From Parapedobacter defluvii (GTDB lineage: Bacteria > Bacteroidota > Bacteroidia > Sphingobacteriales > Sphingobacteriaceae), in assembly GCF_014642075.1 (NCBI RefSeq), contig NZ_BMIK01000015.1, forward strand, positions 1 to 64,000: a stretch of 64,000 bases of DNA, in the 5' to 3' direction. Every line of letters starts with the position of its first letter. The first letter of the stretch is position 1. Of this stretch, positions 32,685-42,986 are shown piece after piece. Both the position numbers and the translations under genes were made by a program. The notes beneath the pieces were generated by a model, which was not told where the DNA came from, ran no database searches, and was given only the letters and a program-made list of their open reading frames with translations.

Positions 32685-35600
32685 ATGATTTTGATACGTG
32701 TGTTATCGACCTTCCCTGGGCTACTAATTATACCGATACTGTTACTAACCACCTGTTCTACCAATCCGGACGAGCCCAAGGAATATGCTGAAAACGATCC
32801 CAGAAAGGAGCTGGAATCTTTCAATATCGCCGAAGGATTTGAAGTAACGCTGTTTGCTTCCGAACCGCTCGTAGCAAAACCCATTCAAATGAACTGGGAC
32901 GCCGAGGGACGGTTGTGGGTCATCAGCAGTACCGCATACCCACACGTTAAAACCGGAGAGGAGGCGAGCGACAAAGTATTCATCTTAGAGGATACCGATG
33001 GGGACGGCGTTGCCGACAAATCAACAGTTTTTGCAGAAGGCCTGCATCAGCCTACGGGTATCCTGCCGGGTGACGGTGGAGTTTATGTGGCGAACTCCAC
33101 TGAAATCCTGCACCTGTCAGATACAGACGGTGACGGTAAAGCAGACACACGGAGAAGGGTATTAAGTGGTTTCGGAACTGCCGATACGCACCACCTCATC
33201 CATACCTTCCGTTGGGGGCCTGAGGGGAGGTTGTATTTCAACCAGTCGATCTACATCCATAGTCACGTGGAAACTCCCTGGGGAATCAGGCGGCTTGAAG
33301 GGGGCGGTGTATGGAAACTGGAGCCGCATACACTCGAACTTGATGTATATGCTAAAGGGCTCGTGAATCCATGGGGGCTGCGTTTTGATCAATATGGACA
33401 ATCTTTCCTTACCGATGGCGCCGGCGAGGAAGGAATCAACTATGCATTCCCGGGAGCTACCTTCCTTGCTTCTCCAGGTGCCGAAGAGATACTCCGGGGG
33501 CTGAATCCCGGACAGCCCAAGCATTCGGGGCTGGAGATCGTCTCCGGACGGCACCTGCCGGAAGAATGGGCGGGCAGTCTGATTACAAACGACTTCCGGG
33601 CCAACCGCGTCAATCGCTTCCAACTGGAAGAACAGGGCAGCGGATATGCTTCCAAGCAGATGCCCGACTTGCTGTGGACAGACCATGTTGCCTTTCGCCC
33701 GGTAGATATTTCAGTAGGCCCGGACGGCGCGATTTACATTGCCGATTGGTATAATCCGATTATCCAGCATGGGGAGGTTGACTTCCATGACCCCCGGCGC
33801 GACAAGGAACATGGCCGGATCTGGCGCATCACAGCTAAAAAAAGATCGTTGGTAAAGAAGCCTAAGTTAGCGGGCGCATCTGTCGGCGATCTTTTGGATG
33901 CTTTGAAAGCACCCGAAGCTTGGACACGCGGACAAGCCCGGCAGCTGCTCAAAGAGAAAGGGGCCGGCGAAGTTGCTGCGCCACTGCAAAGCTGGATTGA
34001 TAAGCTTGACAAAAAAAGCAACGATTACGAAAGATTGAAGCTCGAAGGTTTGTGGGTGTTCCAAGCGATTGATACATACAACGGGCCGCTTTTGGAAAGC
34101 TTATTGAACGCACAAAGCCATCAGGTACGGAGCGGAGCGCTGAGGGCATTACAACTTTGGCACGATAAAGTTGAAAACCTGAATGTGATTCTGCAGAAAG
34201 CAGTCATAGATGCGCATCCACAGGTACGACTCGAAGCCGTAATTGCGCTCCGGGAGTTAAACAACGCCGCGGCGGCAAAAACTGCGCTTGATGTATTGGA
34301 TCAGTCGATGGATGAGTTCCTTAACTTTGCCTTGTGGCAAACCCTTCGGCAGCTTGAGCCCCAATGGCTTGCCAGCCTGAAAAGTGATCCGGAGTTTTTC
34401 GGGAATCCCGCGAAAACATCATACGCGTTAAAGTCTGCCGCCAGCATGGATGCCATTGCCTTGCTAACGCAGCTCTTTAAACAGGATCAGGTTCCGCAGC
34501 AATACCGGAAAGATGCGTTATCGGCAATAGCCAAACGCGGACAGGTAAACGATCTGAATGACATTCTGGATGTTGCCATCGACCGATTTTCGCAGCAGAA
34601 GCGTGAGGTGGCAGATGAACTTGCCGCTATTGAAGATGCTGCATTGAAACGGCAGGTCGCGGCGAATCGTCAACTCGAACGCCTCCAGCCCATTATTGCA
34701 GGTACTGACGAAGCTTCTGCCCTCGCAGCCATGAAAGTAGCCGGGGCACTGAAAGTCAGGTCGCTGGAACCTCAACTCAAAAAACTGGCGAACCACGAAA
34801 ACCGTAACTATGCAAGAACCGCAATGGGCGCACTGGGAGCCATAAACCCGGGGGCAGCACAAACACTCCTGAAAAAGCTGACTACGGAACAAAACCCACT
34901 GGATCTGCGTTTGATCGCGGTTTCGCAACTGGCTTACCTAAATGCACCTGCTGCGGCCAAAATCGGAGTTGGACTGCTGAACAAACTGGATAACCCCGAG
35001 CAGGCCCAAGGAGTATTCGATGCGTTTCTTGCTGACGGCGGACGGACCAAGGCGCTGGCCGAAGTATTGGTGACTACCCGTATACCGGAAGAAGTGGCTG
35101 TAGCGGCCCGCCAACACCTTCAGACATCGGTTCCGTGGGACCGCAGGGAAAAGGATGACGTCAAATTATTGATCCAGGGTCTGGAAGCATCGGGCGGTGT
35201 ATTACCGGCTGAACGAATGCCGCAGGACCTCAATCCGGATCAAATCAAAGATCTTGCTTCCGAAGCACGGAAAACCGGCGATCCCGTAAAAGGAGAGTTA
35301 ATTTTCCGCAAACGGGAACTTGCCTGCCTAACGTGCCATGCAATCGGTGGAGCGGGCGGACAGATAGGTCCCGACCTAAGCAGTCTTGGTACCAGTTCGC
35401 CAGCTGAAACCATCATTAAATCCGTTATTTATCCGACGGAATCAATCAAAGAAGGTTACGAACTGCAACGTGTAGTCCGCACAGATGGCAGTGAAATTAT
35501 GGGGTACCTGGTGACGGACAGGCCGAGTGAGATTATCGTGAGGGATGTTACCGGCCATGAAGTGGCTATACCGAAAGATAACATAAAGACAAGGGAAAAA

Positions 35601-36161
35601 ATACCGGGTTCGCTCATGCCTCCCAGCCTTACAGCCAGCCTGGATAAGCAGGAATTTATTGACCTGATCAGTTTTCTTTCAAAACTGGGTACATCCGGCA
35701 ACTTTAGGGTCCCCACGGAACGGTTTGTAAGGCGCTGGCAAGCTGTGCCAGCCAACGATGATGTGGTGAAAAGAGTGAAAGAAAATGGTATTGAAGCTAT
35801 CTCCAAAGACAACAAATTGGCGGGACCGCCTCACTACAGCACCACTTCGGGGGCACTCCCAATCAGCGACTTACCCATCGTAGAAACGGGTGAAGACAAG
35901 CGCTACAGCTTTGTGAAGTTCGAGGTAGAGGTCCTTACCCCCGGCGATATCGCATTTGGCTTTAACGATGCGAACGGCGTTACAGGCTGGGCAGATGAAA
36001 AAGCCCTTTCCATCGAAAATAGCAAACTCACCACTTCACTTGCGCAGGGAACCCATCAGATTACACTGGCGATAGACCGGAATCTCCGCAAGGAAGGACC
36101 GTTACAGGTGCATCTGACAGACGACGGCAGCGCACAGACCAGACTGGTTATGGGAAAGTAA
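32685..36161 (+). CDS. PVC-type haem-binding dehydrogenase with HEAT repeats and cytochrome c domain
   Basis: A 1158-aa lipoprotein (lipobox near LLTTC). Residues about 45-385 form the six-bladed propeller of the 'membrane-bound dehydrogenase' family: FEVTLFASEPLVAKPIQMNW, DTDGDGVADKSTVF, LVNPWGLRFDQYG, VDISVGPDGAIYIADWYNP. About 400-800 is a HEAT-like helical repeat region. A class I cytochrome c follows with CLTCH at 881-885 and the later Met in the conserved region (SLMPPSL). The C-terminus is a carbohydrate-binding-like beta-sandwich. The family is abundant in Planctomycetes/Verrucomicrobia and in Bacteroidota. It is thought to oxidise sugars or other alcohols, passing electrons to the haem; the substrate is unknown. 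Confidence 0.9.
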   Translation: MILIRVLSTFPGLLIIPILLLTTCSTNPDEPKEYAENDPRKELESFNIAEGFEVTLFASEPLVAKPIQMNWDAEGRLWVISSTAYPHVKTGEEASDKVFILEDTDGDGVADKSTVFAEGLHQPTGILPGDGGVYVANSTEILHLSDTDGDGKADTRRRVLSGFGTADTHHLIHTFRWGPEGRLYFNQSIYIHSHVETPWGIRRLEGGGVWKLEPHTLELDVYAKGLVNPWGLRFDQYGQSFLTDGAGEEGINYAFPGATFLASPGAEEILRGLNPGQPKHSGLEIVSGRHLPEEWAGSLITNDFRANRVNRFQLEEQGSGYASKQMPDLLWTDHVAFRPVDISVGPDGAIYIADWYNPIIQHGEVDFHDPRRDKEHGRIWRITAKKRSLVKKPKLAGASVGDLLDALKAPEAWTRGQARQLLKEKGAGEVAAPLQSWIDKLDKKSNDYERLKLEGLWVFQAIDTYNGPLLESLLNAQSHQVRSGALRALQLWHDKVENLNVILQKAVIDAHPQVRLEAVIALRELNNAAAAKTALDVLDQSMDEFLNFALWQTLRQLEPQWLASLKSDPEFFGNPAKTSYALKSAASMDAIALLTQLFKQDQVPQQYRKDALSAIAKRGQVNDLNDILDVAIDRFSQQKREVADELAAIEDAALKRQVAANRQLERLQPIIAGTDEASALAAMKVAGALKVRSLEPQLKKLANHENRNYARTAMGALGAINPGAAQTLLKKLTTEQNPLDLRLIAVSQLAYLNAPAAAKIGVGLLNKLDNPEQAQGVFDAFLADGGRTKALAEVLVTTRIPEEVAVAARQHLQTSVPWDRREKDDVKLLIQGLEASGGVLPAERMPQDLNPDQIKDLASEARKTGDPVKGELIFRKRELACLTCHAIGGAGGQIGPDLSSLGTSSPAETIIKSVIYPTESIKEGYELQRVVRTDGSEIMGYLVTDRPSEIIVRDVTGHEVAIPKDNIKTREKIPGSLMPPSLTASLDKQEFIDLISFLSKLGTSGNFRVPTERFVRRWQAVPANDDVVKRVKENGIEAISKDNKLAGPPHYSTTSGALPISDLPIVETGEDKRYSFVKFEVEVLTPGDIAFGFNDANGVTGWADEKALSIENSKLTTSLAQGTHQITLAIDRNLRKEGPLQVHLTDDGSAQTRLVMGK

Positions 36162-36199
36162 GGGAGAACGGAAATGCTTAGCGAGCCCTTTGGTTATAA

Positions 36200-36237
36200 A
36201 AAGAACCCAGTTATCTTGTAAGATAGCGGGGTTCTTT
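36200..36237. terminator. Strong hairpin between convergent operons
   Basis: AAAGAACCC (36200-36208) pairs with GGGTTCTTT (36229-36237). The stem continues inward with ATCT/AGAT around a 4-nt loop and one mismatch. It lies between the stop codons of the convergent dehydrogenase and GH28-like genes and could end transcription in both directions. Confidence 0.75.
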
Positions 36238-36258
36238 CACAATGATATTGGACCCTTA

Positions 36259-37680
36259 TCAGGGAACAAAAGACAAGTTATGTACAAAACTATTGACCTG
36301 TAGATTTGCCGAAGCCTCATCGTTGGCCAAAACCCCATTCACGACAAAATTTTTAAACCGCACAGTATCGACTGTTCGCGAAACATCCTTTCCGAAAATC
36401 CGGCTCGGACTGGCATTGCTACCGGTATACGTGACATTCGTAAAGCTAACATCAGCCACGCTGTTGCCAAACCCCTGCTGGGCGTAGGCATCGGTGTATT
36501 GGATACATATAATTTTACCAGCTGTGATATCCTCGATACGAATATTTTTCCACTCGATTTGCCTGAATTCCCCTCCGTCCGCTGCCATAACTGCCATGAC
36601 ACCGGGAAATACTTCATCATTTTGTGCGTTTTCAAGGACGTCTATGTTGTCAAATTGGATATGCTCAAAAGTACCTCCACTGGATTCCGGGCCTACCAGC
36701 ATATTGTGCGCCCGATCAGCCCACAATACAGAATTCTTTAAGGTAATGTTGCTGGTCGCCGTACTATCGTGAATTTTCAGGCTTATGTTATCATCATGGT
36801 TTCTCAGGAACACATCGTCAATTGTAACATGGTGCGATTGGATGATATCCAATCCGTCTGAATTTTCGTTATAACAGAGGTGCTTGATGTTGGTGATGTT
36901 TACACTGTCCGTGTTTCTAAGAACGGTCGTCCACATAGGGGCATCTCTCATCACAATTCCATCGATGGTAATGTGACTGCCATTGGTAAGTCCTACCAAC
37001 CATACCCTATGCTGATTAACGTCATGGTTCAATTTCGATCCATCCAGTATACCCCGCCCGCGTATGGTCACGTTATCAGCGTCGCTGCTCCAAAGATATC
37101 CATATACCAGCGCCCCCTCAGCAAGGTAAACGGTTTGTCCCGCCGTGACAATTATTTCGCCCGCATTATGGATGCCAGGGCCGAAATAAATAACATCCGG
37201 ATCTCCGGGGTTCGGCTTATTTTGTTCAGGTGGATTGGCAAACACAAAAAGGTTGTTCATAATATCGCCATTGAATTCCACCGATATTTTTTGTGCGTTC
37301 TGCAATGTAAACTGGATCTGGTTTCCGCTTTGCGTATAGGTAATATTAGTAAAGCTGGGCCGTATACGCACACTGCCGATACTGCCCGATGTCTTCGTTA
37401 CCTGTATTTCGACCGGTTTGGAAAAATCAGAATCGAACGAAACAAAACCACAGTTTCCTAACTGTCCATTGCTGTATTTTTTGGTAACTGCATTATGAGT
37501 AAATAGTGTTTTCCACTCCGTATCGCCCTGATCGCGAACTTGAACAATATAGTCGCCATTGGCGGGATAAGTTTCTTCATCCAATTCCGTATCGACAGCG
37601 CTTTTGCCAACCGCCGTATAGGAAAGGTTTTTTGTACAGGCAGAAAATGATATAAACAGAATAAAAAATAAATTTTTCAT
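36259..37680 (-). CDS. GH28-like right-handed beta-helix glycoside hydrolase, lipoprotein
   Basis: A 473-aa predicted lipoprotein (lipobox SFSAC). The N-terminal 150 residues are beta-sandwich-like. A pectate-lyase-type beta-helix follows: TVYLAEGALVYGYL, then VTIRGRGILDGSKLNH, HITIDGIVMRDAPMWT, NENSDGLDII near 271-280 and NHDDNISLK near 294-302. NSDGxD and HDD match the acid residues of GH28 polygalacturonases, but the GHG and RIK elements are not clear (AHNMLVGPES stands near them). It may belong to another helix family. It is the last gene of the ECF-FecR-SusC-SusD operon. Confidence 0.78.
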   Translation of the reverse strand: MKNLFFILFISFSACTKNLSYTAVGKSAVDTELDEETYPANGDYIVQVRDQGDTEWKTLFTHNAVTKKYSNGQLGNCGFVSFDSDFSKPVEIQVTKTSGSIGSVRIRPSFTNITYTQSGNQIQFTLQNAQKISVEFNGDIMNNLFVFANPPEQNKPNPGDPDVIYFGPGIHNAGEIIVTAGQTVYLAEGALVYGYLWSSDADNVTIRGRGILDGSKLNHDVNQHRVWLVGLTNGSHITIDGIVMRDAPMWTTVLRNTDSVNITNIKHLCYNENSDGLDIIQSHHVTIDDVFLRNHDDNISLKIHDSTATSNITLKNSVLWADRAHNMLVGPESSGGTFEHIQFDNIDVLENAQNDEVFPGVMAVMAADGGEFRQIEWKNIRIEDITAGKIICIQYTDAYAQQGFGNSVADVSFTNVTYTGSNASPSRIFGKDVSRTVDTVRFKNFVVNGVLANDEASANLQVNSFVHNLSFVP

Positions 37681-37727
37681 GTTACCTTAATTTTAGTGAT
37701 ATAATACGTACGCGCAGTGTGTTAGTG

Positions 37728-39425
37728 CTACCATCCCGGATTTTGGCTGAGCCGATCGTTTTTGTCAATTTCCGACTGTGGCACAGGAAACAGATAATGT
37801 TTCGTCTTGTCGAAAAGCCGGGTTTCAAACACTGGATACGAAAAGGTGCCATCCGAACGAACAGCGATGCCACGCACCGGGCCATTGTCCACTTGTTCGG
37901 CGATCTTCCAACGACGCACATCCCAAAAACGGTGGCTTTCAAAAGCCAGTTCAATCTTACGTTCGTGGCGTATACGCTCCCGGAGCTGGGTTTGTGACAG
38001 TCCTTCCGGCAACGCAGGCATGTCTGACCGCTGCCGTATGAGATTAACCGCCGCGAAAGTCTCGCCGGGTTGATCGCCGGTTTCGTTTACAGCCTCTGCA
38101 TAATTCAGGTACAGTTCTGCTAATCGAATAATGGCATAACGGCGATAACTGGTACCGGTATTGGTAAATAGATTGTGGCCTTCATCCAGGTATTTGCGGC
38201 AAAAATAGTTAATCCGTGACCGGTCGGATGTATTGTTGTCAAGCCCCCCGGGCGCCACATTGATTGTTCTTCCCTGCCAAAGGGCGCCATGATAAAGTAC
38301 ACTCTGGTAAAAACGTGGATCGCGATTGAGGAAAGGTTGGGTGGGATCGTAGTCTGATGCAGGGTTAACTATGGGTACTCCCCCATTGCCGTATCCGGTT
38401 ATGGGTATTTCTCCGTTAATCATTTCGTACGAATCTACCATTTCCTGAAGCGGGCCAAAGCCGTACCAGCCTCCGTATCCTAATGAGGAAGAAAAGAAGT
38501 CCCATGCTTCGGGGCCATTCACATAGGTTCCCGTTTGCGTAGTAAGATTCTTTGCCCAAATAACTTCCGGGTTATTAAGTTCCAAGAAGATACGCTCATA
38601 GGCTTTTTTACCACCGGCATCGCCCTGTGACAGGCTATGCCCAGCCTGTAGCGCAAAGTCAATGGCTTCCTTGGCAGCATCGGCCGCCTTGGCCCATCGT
38701 GAAATATCGTTTTGGGGATTGAAAAGAGGACTGGCATAATACAATGTGACCCTTGACCACAGTGCTTTGGCAATCGTGGCATTCATCCGGCCAAACTGAC
38801 TGTTGTCAAGGCGTGGTGGCAATAAGGAAACGGCTTGATCAATATCGGATTTTATGAAGCCAATGACCTGGTCGATCGTACTGCGCTCAAGCATAATTTC
38901 TCCTTCGGCACTGGGATCCAATGGTTGGTCGACAATGGGAATCTCCCCCCACATTTTGAACAATTGAAAATAATAGAAAGCCCGCAATCCATGAGCTTCT
39001 CCAAGCAGACGCCGCTTGCGCGAAGAACCTCCGCTGCTAACCTCTTCGGGAATCAGATCGTAGTTTGCAAGGAATAAATTGATGCGGCGGATTGCCCGGT
39101 AATAATCTGCCCATAACCACTGCATGGGGAATGCCGACGGATTCCAGCTACCGGTATTGAATTCCCTGGCACTGTAGACGTACGTATGCATATACGCCAT
39201 CTCATCCGTTGCGGCACCGAGATTATACGCGTTGGGAGGATTTCCAGACATGGTGAGGAAATCAGGCAGATCGTTGTAAGCATTATTCAGAAACGACTCT
39301 GCATTGGCAATATTGGTGAAGACTTCTTTTTCATTAATAAAGTCACTGGGAGTACGTTCCAAAAAATCCGTTTTACAGGAAACTACCGTGAATAATAGGA
39401 TACAAAGAATATGATTCGGTTTCAT
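37728..39425 (-). CDS. SusD/RagB-family glycan-binding lipoprotein
   Basis: A 565-aa outer-membrane lipoprotein (lipobox VVSC, Cys17) with the SusD layout: N-terminal KTDFLERTPSDFINEKEVFT, TPR-like helices (LLGEAHGLRAFYYFQLFKMW) and the C-terminal AIIRLAELYLNYAEAVNE and ELAFESHRFWDVRRWK. It works as the lid and substrate binder of the SusC channel at 39442, 16 nt upstream. The ATG at 39425 is used because the upstream in-frame codon is TTG. Confidence 0.93.
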   Translation of the reverse strand: MKPNHILCILLFTVVSCKTDFLERTPSDFINEKEVFTNIANAESFLNNAYNDLPDFLTMSGNPPNAYNLGAATDEMAYMHTYVYSAREFNTGSWNPSAFPMQWLWADYYRAIRRINLFLANYDLIPEEVSSGGSSRKRRLLGEAHGLRAFYYFQLFKMWGEIPIVDQPLDPSAEGEIMLERSTIDQVIGFIKSDIDQAVSLLPPRLDNSQFGRMNATIAKALWSRVTLYYASPLFNPQNDISRWAKAADAAKEAIDFALQAGHSLSQGDAGGKKAYERIFLELNNPEVIWAKNLTTQTGTYVNGPEAWDFFSSSLGYGGWYGFGPLQEMVDSYEMINGEIPITGYGNGGVPIVNPASDYDPTQPFLNRDPRFYQSVLYHGALWQGRTINVAPGGLDNNTSDRSRINYFCRKYLDEGHNLFTNTGTSYRRYAIIRLAELYLNYAEAVNETGDQPGETFAAVNLIRQRSDMPALPEGLSQTQLRERIRHERKIELAFESHRFWDVRRWKIAEQVDNGPVRGIAVRSDGTFSYPVFETRLFDKTKHYLFPVPQSEIDKNDRLSQNPGW

Positions 39426-39441
39426 ATGTTTTTCCAATAAG

Positions 39442-42400
39442 TTAAAACCGCAGGGCTAACCCCACATTATAGACACGTTGAATTGGGTAAACCACATCGC
39501 CACCGGGCGACTCGGGATCCCTGTCTTTAAACCATAAACGGTCCCAAATACCGACGTTTTGCCCATTTAGGAATACACGTGCAGAGGCCAACCTGAATCG
39601 GTGGATGAAATTTTGAGGAAGCACATAGCCCACTTCAACATTACGCAGTTTCAGGTAGTCCGTGCGCTGCAAGTTAAGATCAGACAATATATCCGTATTA
39701 TTGGCGGAGAGATGAGCCACGGGAACACGAGCTTTTTCCTTATTTTCCGGTGTCCAACGTTGTAGTTGAAATGCGCTACCGGGTTGATACAACCGGATAT
39801 TTGCCGTACCCCCCAAGGCACCATTAAACAGCAGGCTCAGATCAAAACCTTTCCAGGATCCTCCAACGGAAAAACCACCAACATAACGCGGGATATTCTG
39901 CAACAGTACAGGAACGCGGTCACGGGCATCAACAACATTATCACCGTTTACGTCCACATACTTGGCATCACCGGGTATAAGACTGCTACTGAAGCTTTGA
40001 CGTGGACTATTGGCAATTTCGTCTGCATCGCTAAAAAAACCGGCAAACTTATATCCCAGGGCATACCCTACTTCATAGCCAACCAAGCTTTGATAAGGCA
40101 TAGCCGGACTTGGTTGGTCGTTTCGCAATACCTTATTCCTAGCGTACGTAAGCTGCATCGTACTGAATAGATTTACCTCCCCTACCGTTTTAGTGAGGCG
40201 GAGTTCTACTTCGAATCCTTTATTCTCTACCTCTCCTGTATTACGTGGAGCCAGGGAAACAACGCCAATGTAATCAGGAACCGTACCTGGCGCTGTGAGG
40301 ATGTTGGTACGCAGTTCTTTGAAAACATCAAAGGTAAGCTGGACCTCTCCCTTACTGAAGAGAGAAAGATCCACACCTGCGTTTATTTTGGTGGAACGCT
40401 CCCAAGTTACGATGGGATTCCCGGTGCGATTTTCGTTATAACCGGGGATATAAGTAGGCGATATTCCTGTGTAATATCCGCCGCCTGGCGCGTAATCGGA
40501 TATGAACAACCAACGTTCGCCCCCAATTAAATCATTGCCTACAATTCCATAGGAGCCTCTCAGTTTCAGAAAACTGATCGTTTTGCTATCACTCAAAAAG
40601 GGCTCACTGCTGAGTACCCATCCAGCGGATACGGCGGGGAACAATCCATATCGCCGGTTTTCCGGAAAATTCTCGGAACCGTTATATCCGACGTTCCCTT
40701 CCAGGTAATATTTTGATTTAAAATTATAGGTAATGCGTGCACTGACACCTTGGTAAGCATAAGGTAATTCGTCGTTTACTACACGCAGGGTACGGTTTCC
40801 AAGAACTTGGGCGGTCAGCGCGTGATCTTCCCATGAACGGTCATAATTAAGCCTGAAATCCAAATAATTATACCGGGTTACAAACCTTTGTCCGCTCGTG
40901 GCCAAACGGCTGCCGATCGTATACTGCTGGTAGATGGGCTCACCAGCAGCGTCTGAACCGCGGTACCAAAAGGAATCGAAATCCTGCGTGCGCGACGTGT
41001 TTTGCTGATTATCATTTTCAAAGCTGAAAAACAGTTGAGCACTCAGACCCTTACCGATAAAATCCAGGTCATGGCGCGCAGACAGGGTACCGTACATGAC
41101 ATTGTTATAATTTGTATAATAACCGCTGCGCGCTATCAGGCCGTATGGATTGTGATCTCCCGGCACCACGGCGGCGCTCCCCGCTCCAAAACTTCCATCG
41201 GGATTAAATACAGGCATGGCAAGTGGTGAAATTCCGGTCAGAATACTGAATACTTGCTGGAAGCCTGGTCCCGGTCCGGTTCGGTTTTCAAGTCGGCCTG
41301 CTAAATCTACCTGCACTCTCAACCGTTTGGTCACGTCTATATCCACATTGGATCGGAAGTTATACCGATCGAATTTGTTGCTGATCTTATAGTCATTATC
41401 CTGATCATGCTTCAACAGGCTTCCCTGACGGATATAACTGCCTGAAATGAAATATCGAACGGCGTTTGCACCGCCCGAAATATTGAGATTGTACTGATTT
41501 TGCGATGAAGTGCTCCTGAGTATTTCACGGTACCAATCCACATCAGGGTACAGATAAGGGTCTGATTTGTCCCTGATCGTACTAAGTGCGGTTTCGTCAA
41601 AGCGCGGCTGACGCCCATCGTTTATGTCATACTCATTATAATAGAGGGCTTGCTGGAGGGCATCCATTTGCCGCGGAAGGCGTACGGGCTGTTGAAAAGC
41701 CTGCTGCGCCGTAAAGCTGACCTGAGGCTGTTCATTGGAAATGCCTCTCCTCGTCGTGACAACAATTACACCATTGGCTCCCTGTATACCGTACAGTGAG
41801 GTAGATGATGCGTCCTTCAAGATTGTTACGGATTCGATTTCATTAGGATCTAACTGACTGAAGTTTGCCTGGGAGCGCGGCAACCCATCGATCACAACCA
41901 AGGGTGATGTATTTCCATAGGTGGATACTCCCCGGATATAAAGCGCCGAACCGTCATCGCCAGGTTGACCGGTGGACTGTACGGTAATGAGGCCCGGAAG
42001 CCGACCGGCAAGTGCATTGCTAAGATTGGCAACCGGACTTTGCCGGAGTTCTTTGGTCTGTATCGTAGCCATGGCACCCGTAACAGATCTTTTGGTTTGC
42101 CGGTTATTCATACCGACAATGACAACTTCTTCTAATTCGCCTATCGCTGCACTTAGCTTAACCGTCATCGGAAATTGATCGGTTAACGTTACCTCCTGTT
42201 CCTTAAACCCAACGGCAGAAAACACCAGTGCAGATCCCGTAGCCCCGGCTGGAAACTGAAAATTGCCCTTGCTGTCTGTTAGGGTTTGTTGCTGAGTATC
42301 TTTTAAAAGTACGGTTACCGCCTCCAAGGGATTTCCCTCTTCATCAATAACTTTTCCGGAAATTATTTTTTGCTGTCCTGAAATCTGCAGCGCAGACCTA

Positions 42401-42756
42401 GCTTTGCTTGCGATGATCGAGACAATTCCGTCTTCCAGGGTCCACTCCAATCCCCGTTTGTTCAGGATTACCTCCATCGCATCAGCGAAGTCCATCTGTT
42501 TGACGCGTACATCCACCCGAATATCCGCAATATGGTTGCCATGGAACAGAAATGAATAACCCTGTTGTTTCTGAATTTCTGACATCACTTTGCTCAGCGG
42601 AGCATTCGTTAGGTTAAGCGTAATTTTCTGTGCTCTGCTCTCGGCAACCGCATGAAATGTAAATGCAATCGTTAAGAGAATCGCTAGTTTCATAATTAGT
42701 ACTAATCGGTATTTAAAAGGCCAACAGCAGCCTGTTACACATCGTGTAAATATCAT
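39442..42756 (-). CDS. SusC/RagA-family TonB-linked outer-membrane transporter with STN domain
   Basis: A 1104-aa TonB-dependent channel. After the signal segment (MKLAILLTIAFTF within the first 45 residues) comes an STN signalling domain (KITLNLTNAPLSKVMSEIQK; YSFLFHG), a carboxypeptidase-like fold (ISGKVIDEEGNPLEAVTVLL), a plug (GVSTYGNTSPLVVIDGLP, then VTILKDASSTSLYG) and a barrel ending in VYNVGLALRF. The STN domain lets substrate binding signal through FecR to the ECF sigma factor. The substrate is unknown, perhaps an oligouronide or other glycan given the GH28-like enzyme. Confidence 0.94.
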   Translation of the reverse strand: MIFTRCVTGCCWPFKYRLVLIMKLAILLTIAFTFHAVAESRAQKITLNLTNAPLSKVMSEIQKQQGYSFLFHGNHIADIRVDVRVKQMDFADAMEVILNKRGLEWTLEDGIVSIIASKARSALQISGQQKIISGKVIDEEGNPLEAVTVLLKDTQQQTLTDSKGNFQFPAGATGSALVFSAVGFKEQEVTLTDQFPMTVKLSAAIGELEEVVIVGMNNRQTKRSVTGAMATIQTKELRQSPVANLSNALAGRLPGLITVQSTGQPGDDGSALYIRGVSTYGNTSPLVVIDGLPRSQANFSQLDPNEIESVTILKDASSTSLYGIQGANGVIVVTTRRGISNEQPQVSFTAQQAFQQPVRLPRQMDALQQALYYNEYDINDGRQPRFDETALSTIRDKSDPYLYPDVDWYREILRSTSSQNQYNLNISGGANAVRYFISGSYIRQGSLLKHDQDNDYKISNKFDRYNFRSNVDIDVTKRLRVQVDLAGRLENRTGPGPGFQQVFSILTGISPLAMPVFNPDGSFGAGSAAVVPGDHNPYGLIARSGYYTNYNNVMYGTLSARHDLDFIGKGLSAQLFFSFENDNQQNTSRTQDFDSFWYRGSDAAGEPIYQQYTIGSRLATSGQRFVTRYNYLDFRLNYDRSWEDHALTAQVLGNRTLRVVNDELPYAYQGVSARITYNFKSKYYLEGNVGYNGSENFPENRRYGLFPAVSAGWVLSSEPFLSDSKTISFLKLRGSYGIVGNDLIGGERWLFISDYAPGGGYYTGISPTYIPGYNENRTGNPIVTWERSTKINAGVDLSLFSKGEVQLTFDVFKELRTNILTAPGTVPDYIGVVSLAPRNTGEVENKGFEVELRLTKTVGEVNLFSTMQLTYARNKVLRNDQPSPAMPYQSLVGYEVGYALGYKFAGFFSDADEIANSPRQSFSSSLIPGDAKYVDVNGDNVVDARDRVPVLLQNIPRYVGGFSVGGSWKGFDLSLLFNGALGGTANIRLYQPGSAFQLQRWTPENKEKARVPVAHLSANNTDILSDLNLQRTDYLKLRNVEVGYVLPQNFIHRFRLASARVFLNGQNVGIWDRLWFKDRDPESPGGDVVYPIQRVYNVGLALRF

Positions 42757-42986
42757 ATCTTTGTCCTGTTTGGATAGTTAATAAATTGGTTTTCGGCCTG
42801 GCTTTCAACGTTACTGGCCGTTAATCGATCCGGACAATTAAACGGGTGATGGAGTCAACATCATCCGTTTTTTGTGGATGAAACAATTGGTATGGCTTTA
42901 TTAGGTTTGCATAGTCGTCACTCCTCTCAAGATTTAATTGGTTTCACATTTAGTTTATTGGTTAACTCATATAAGCAATTCTTCAC

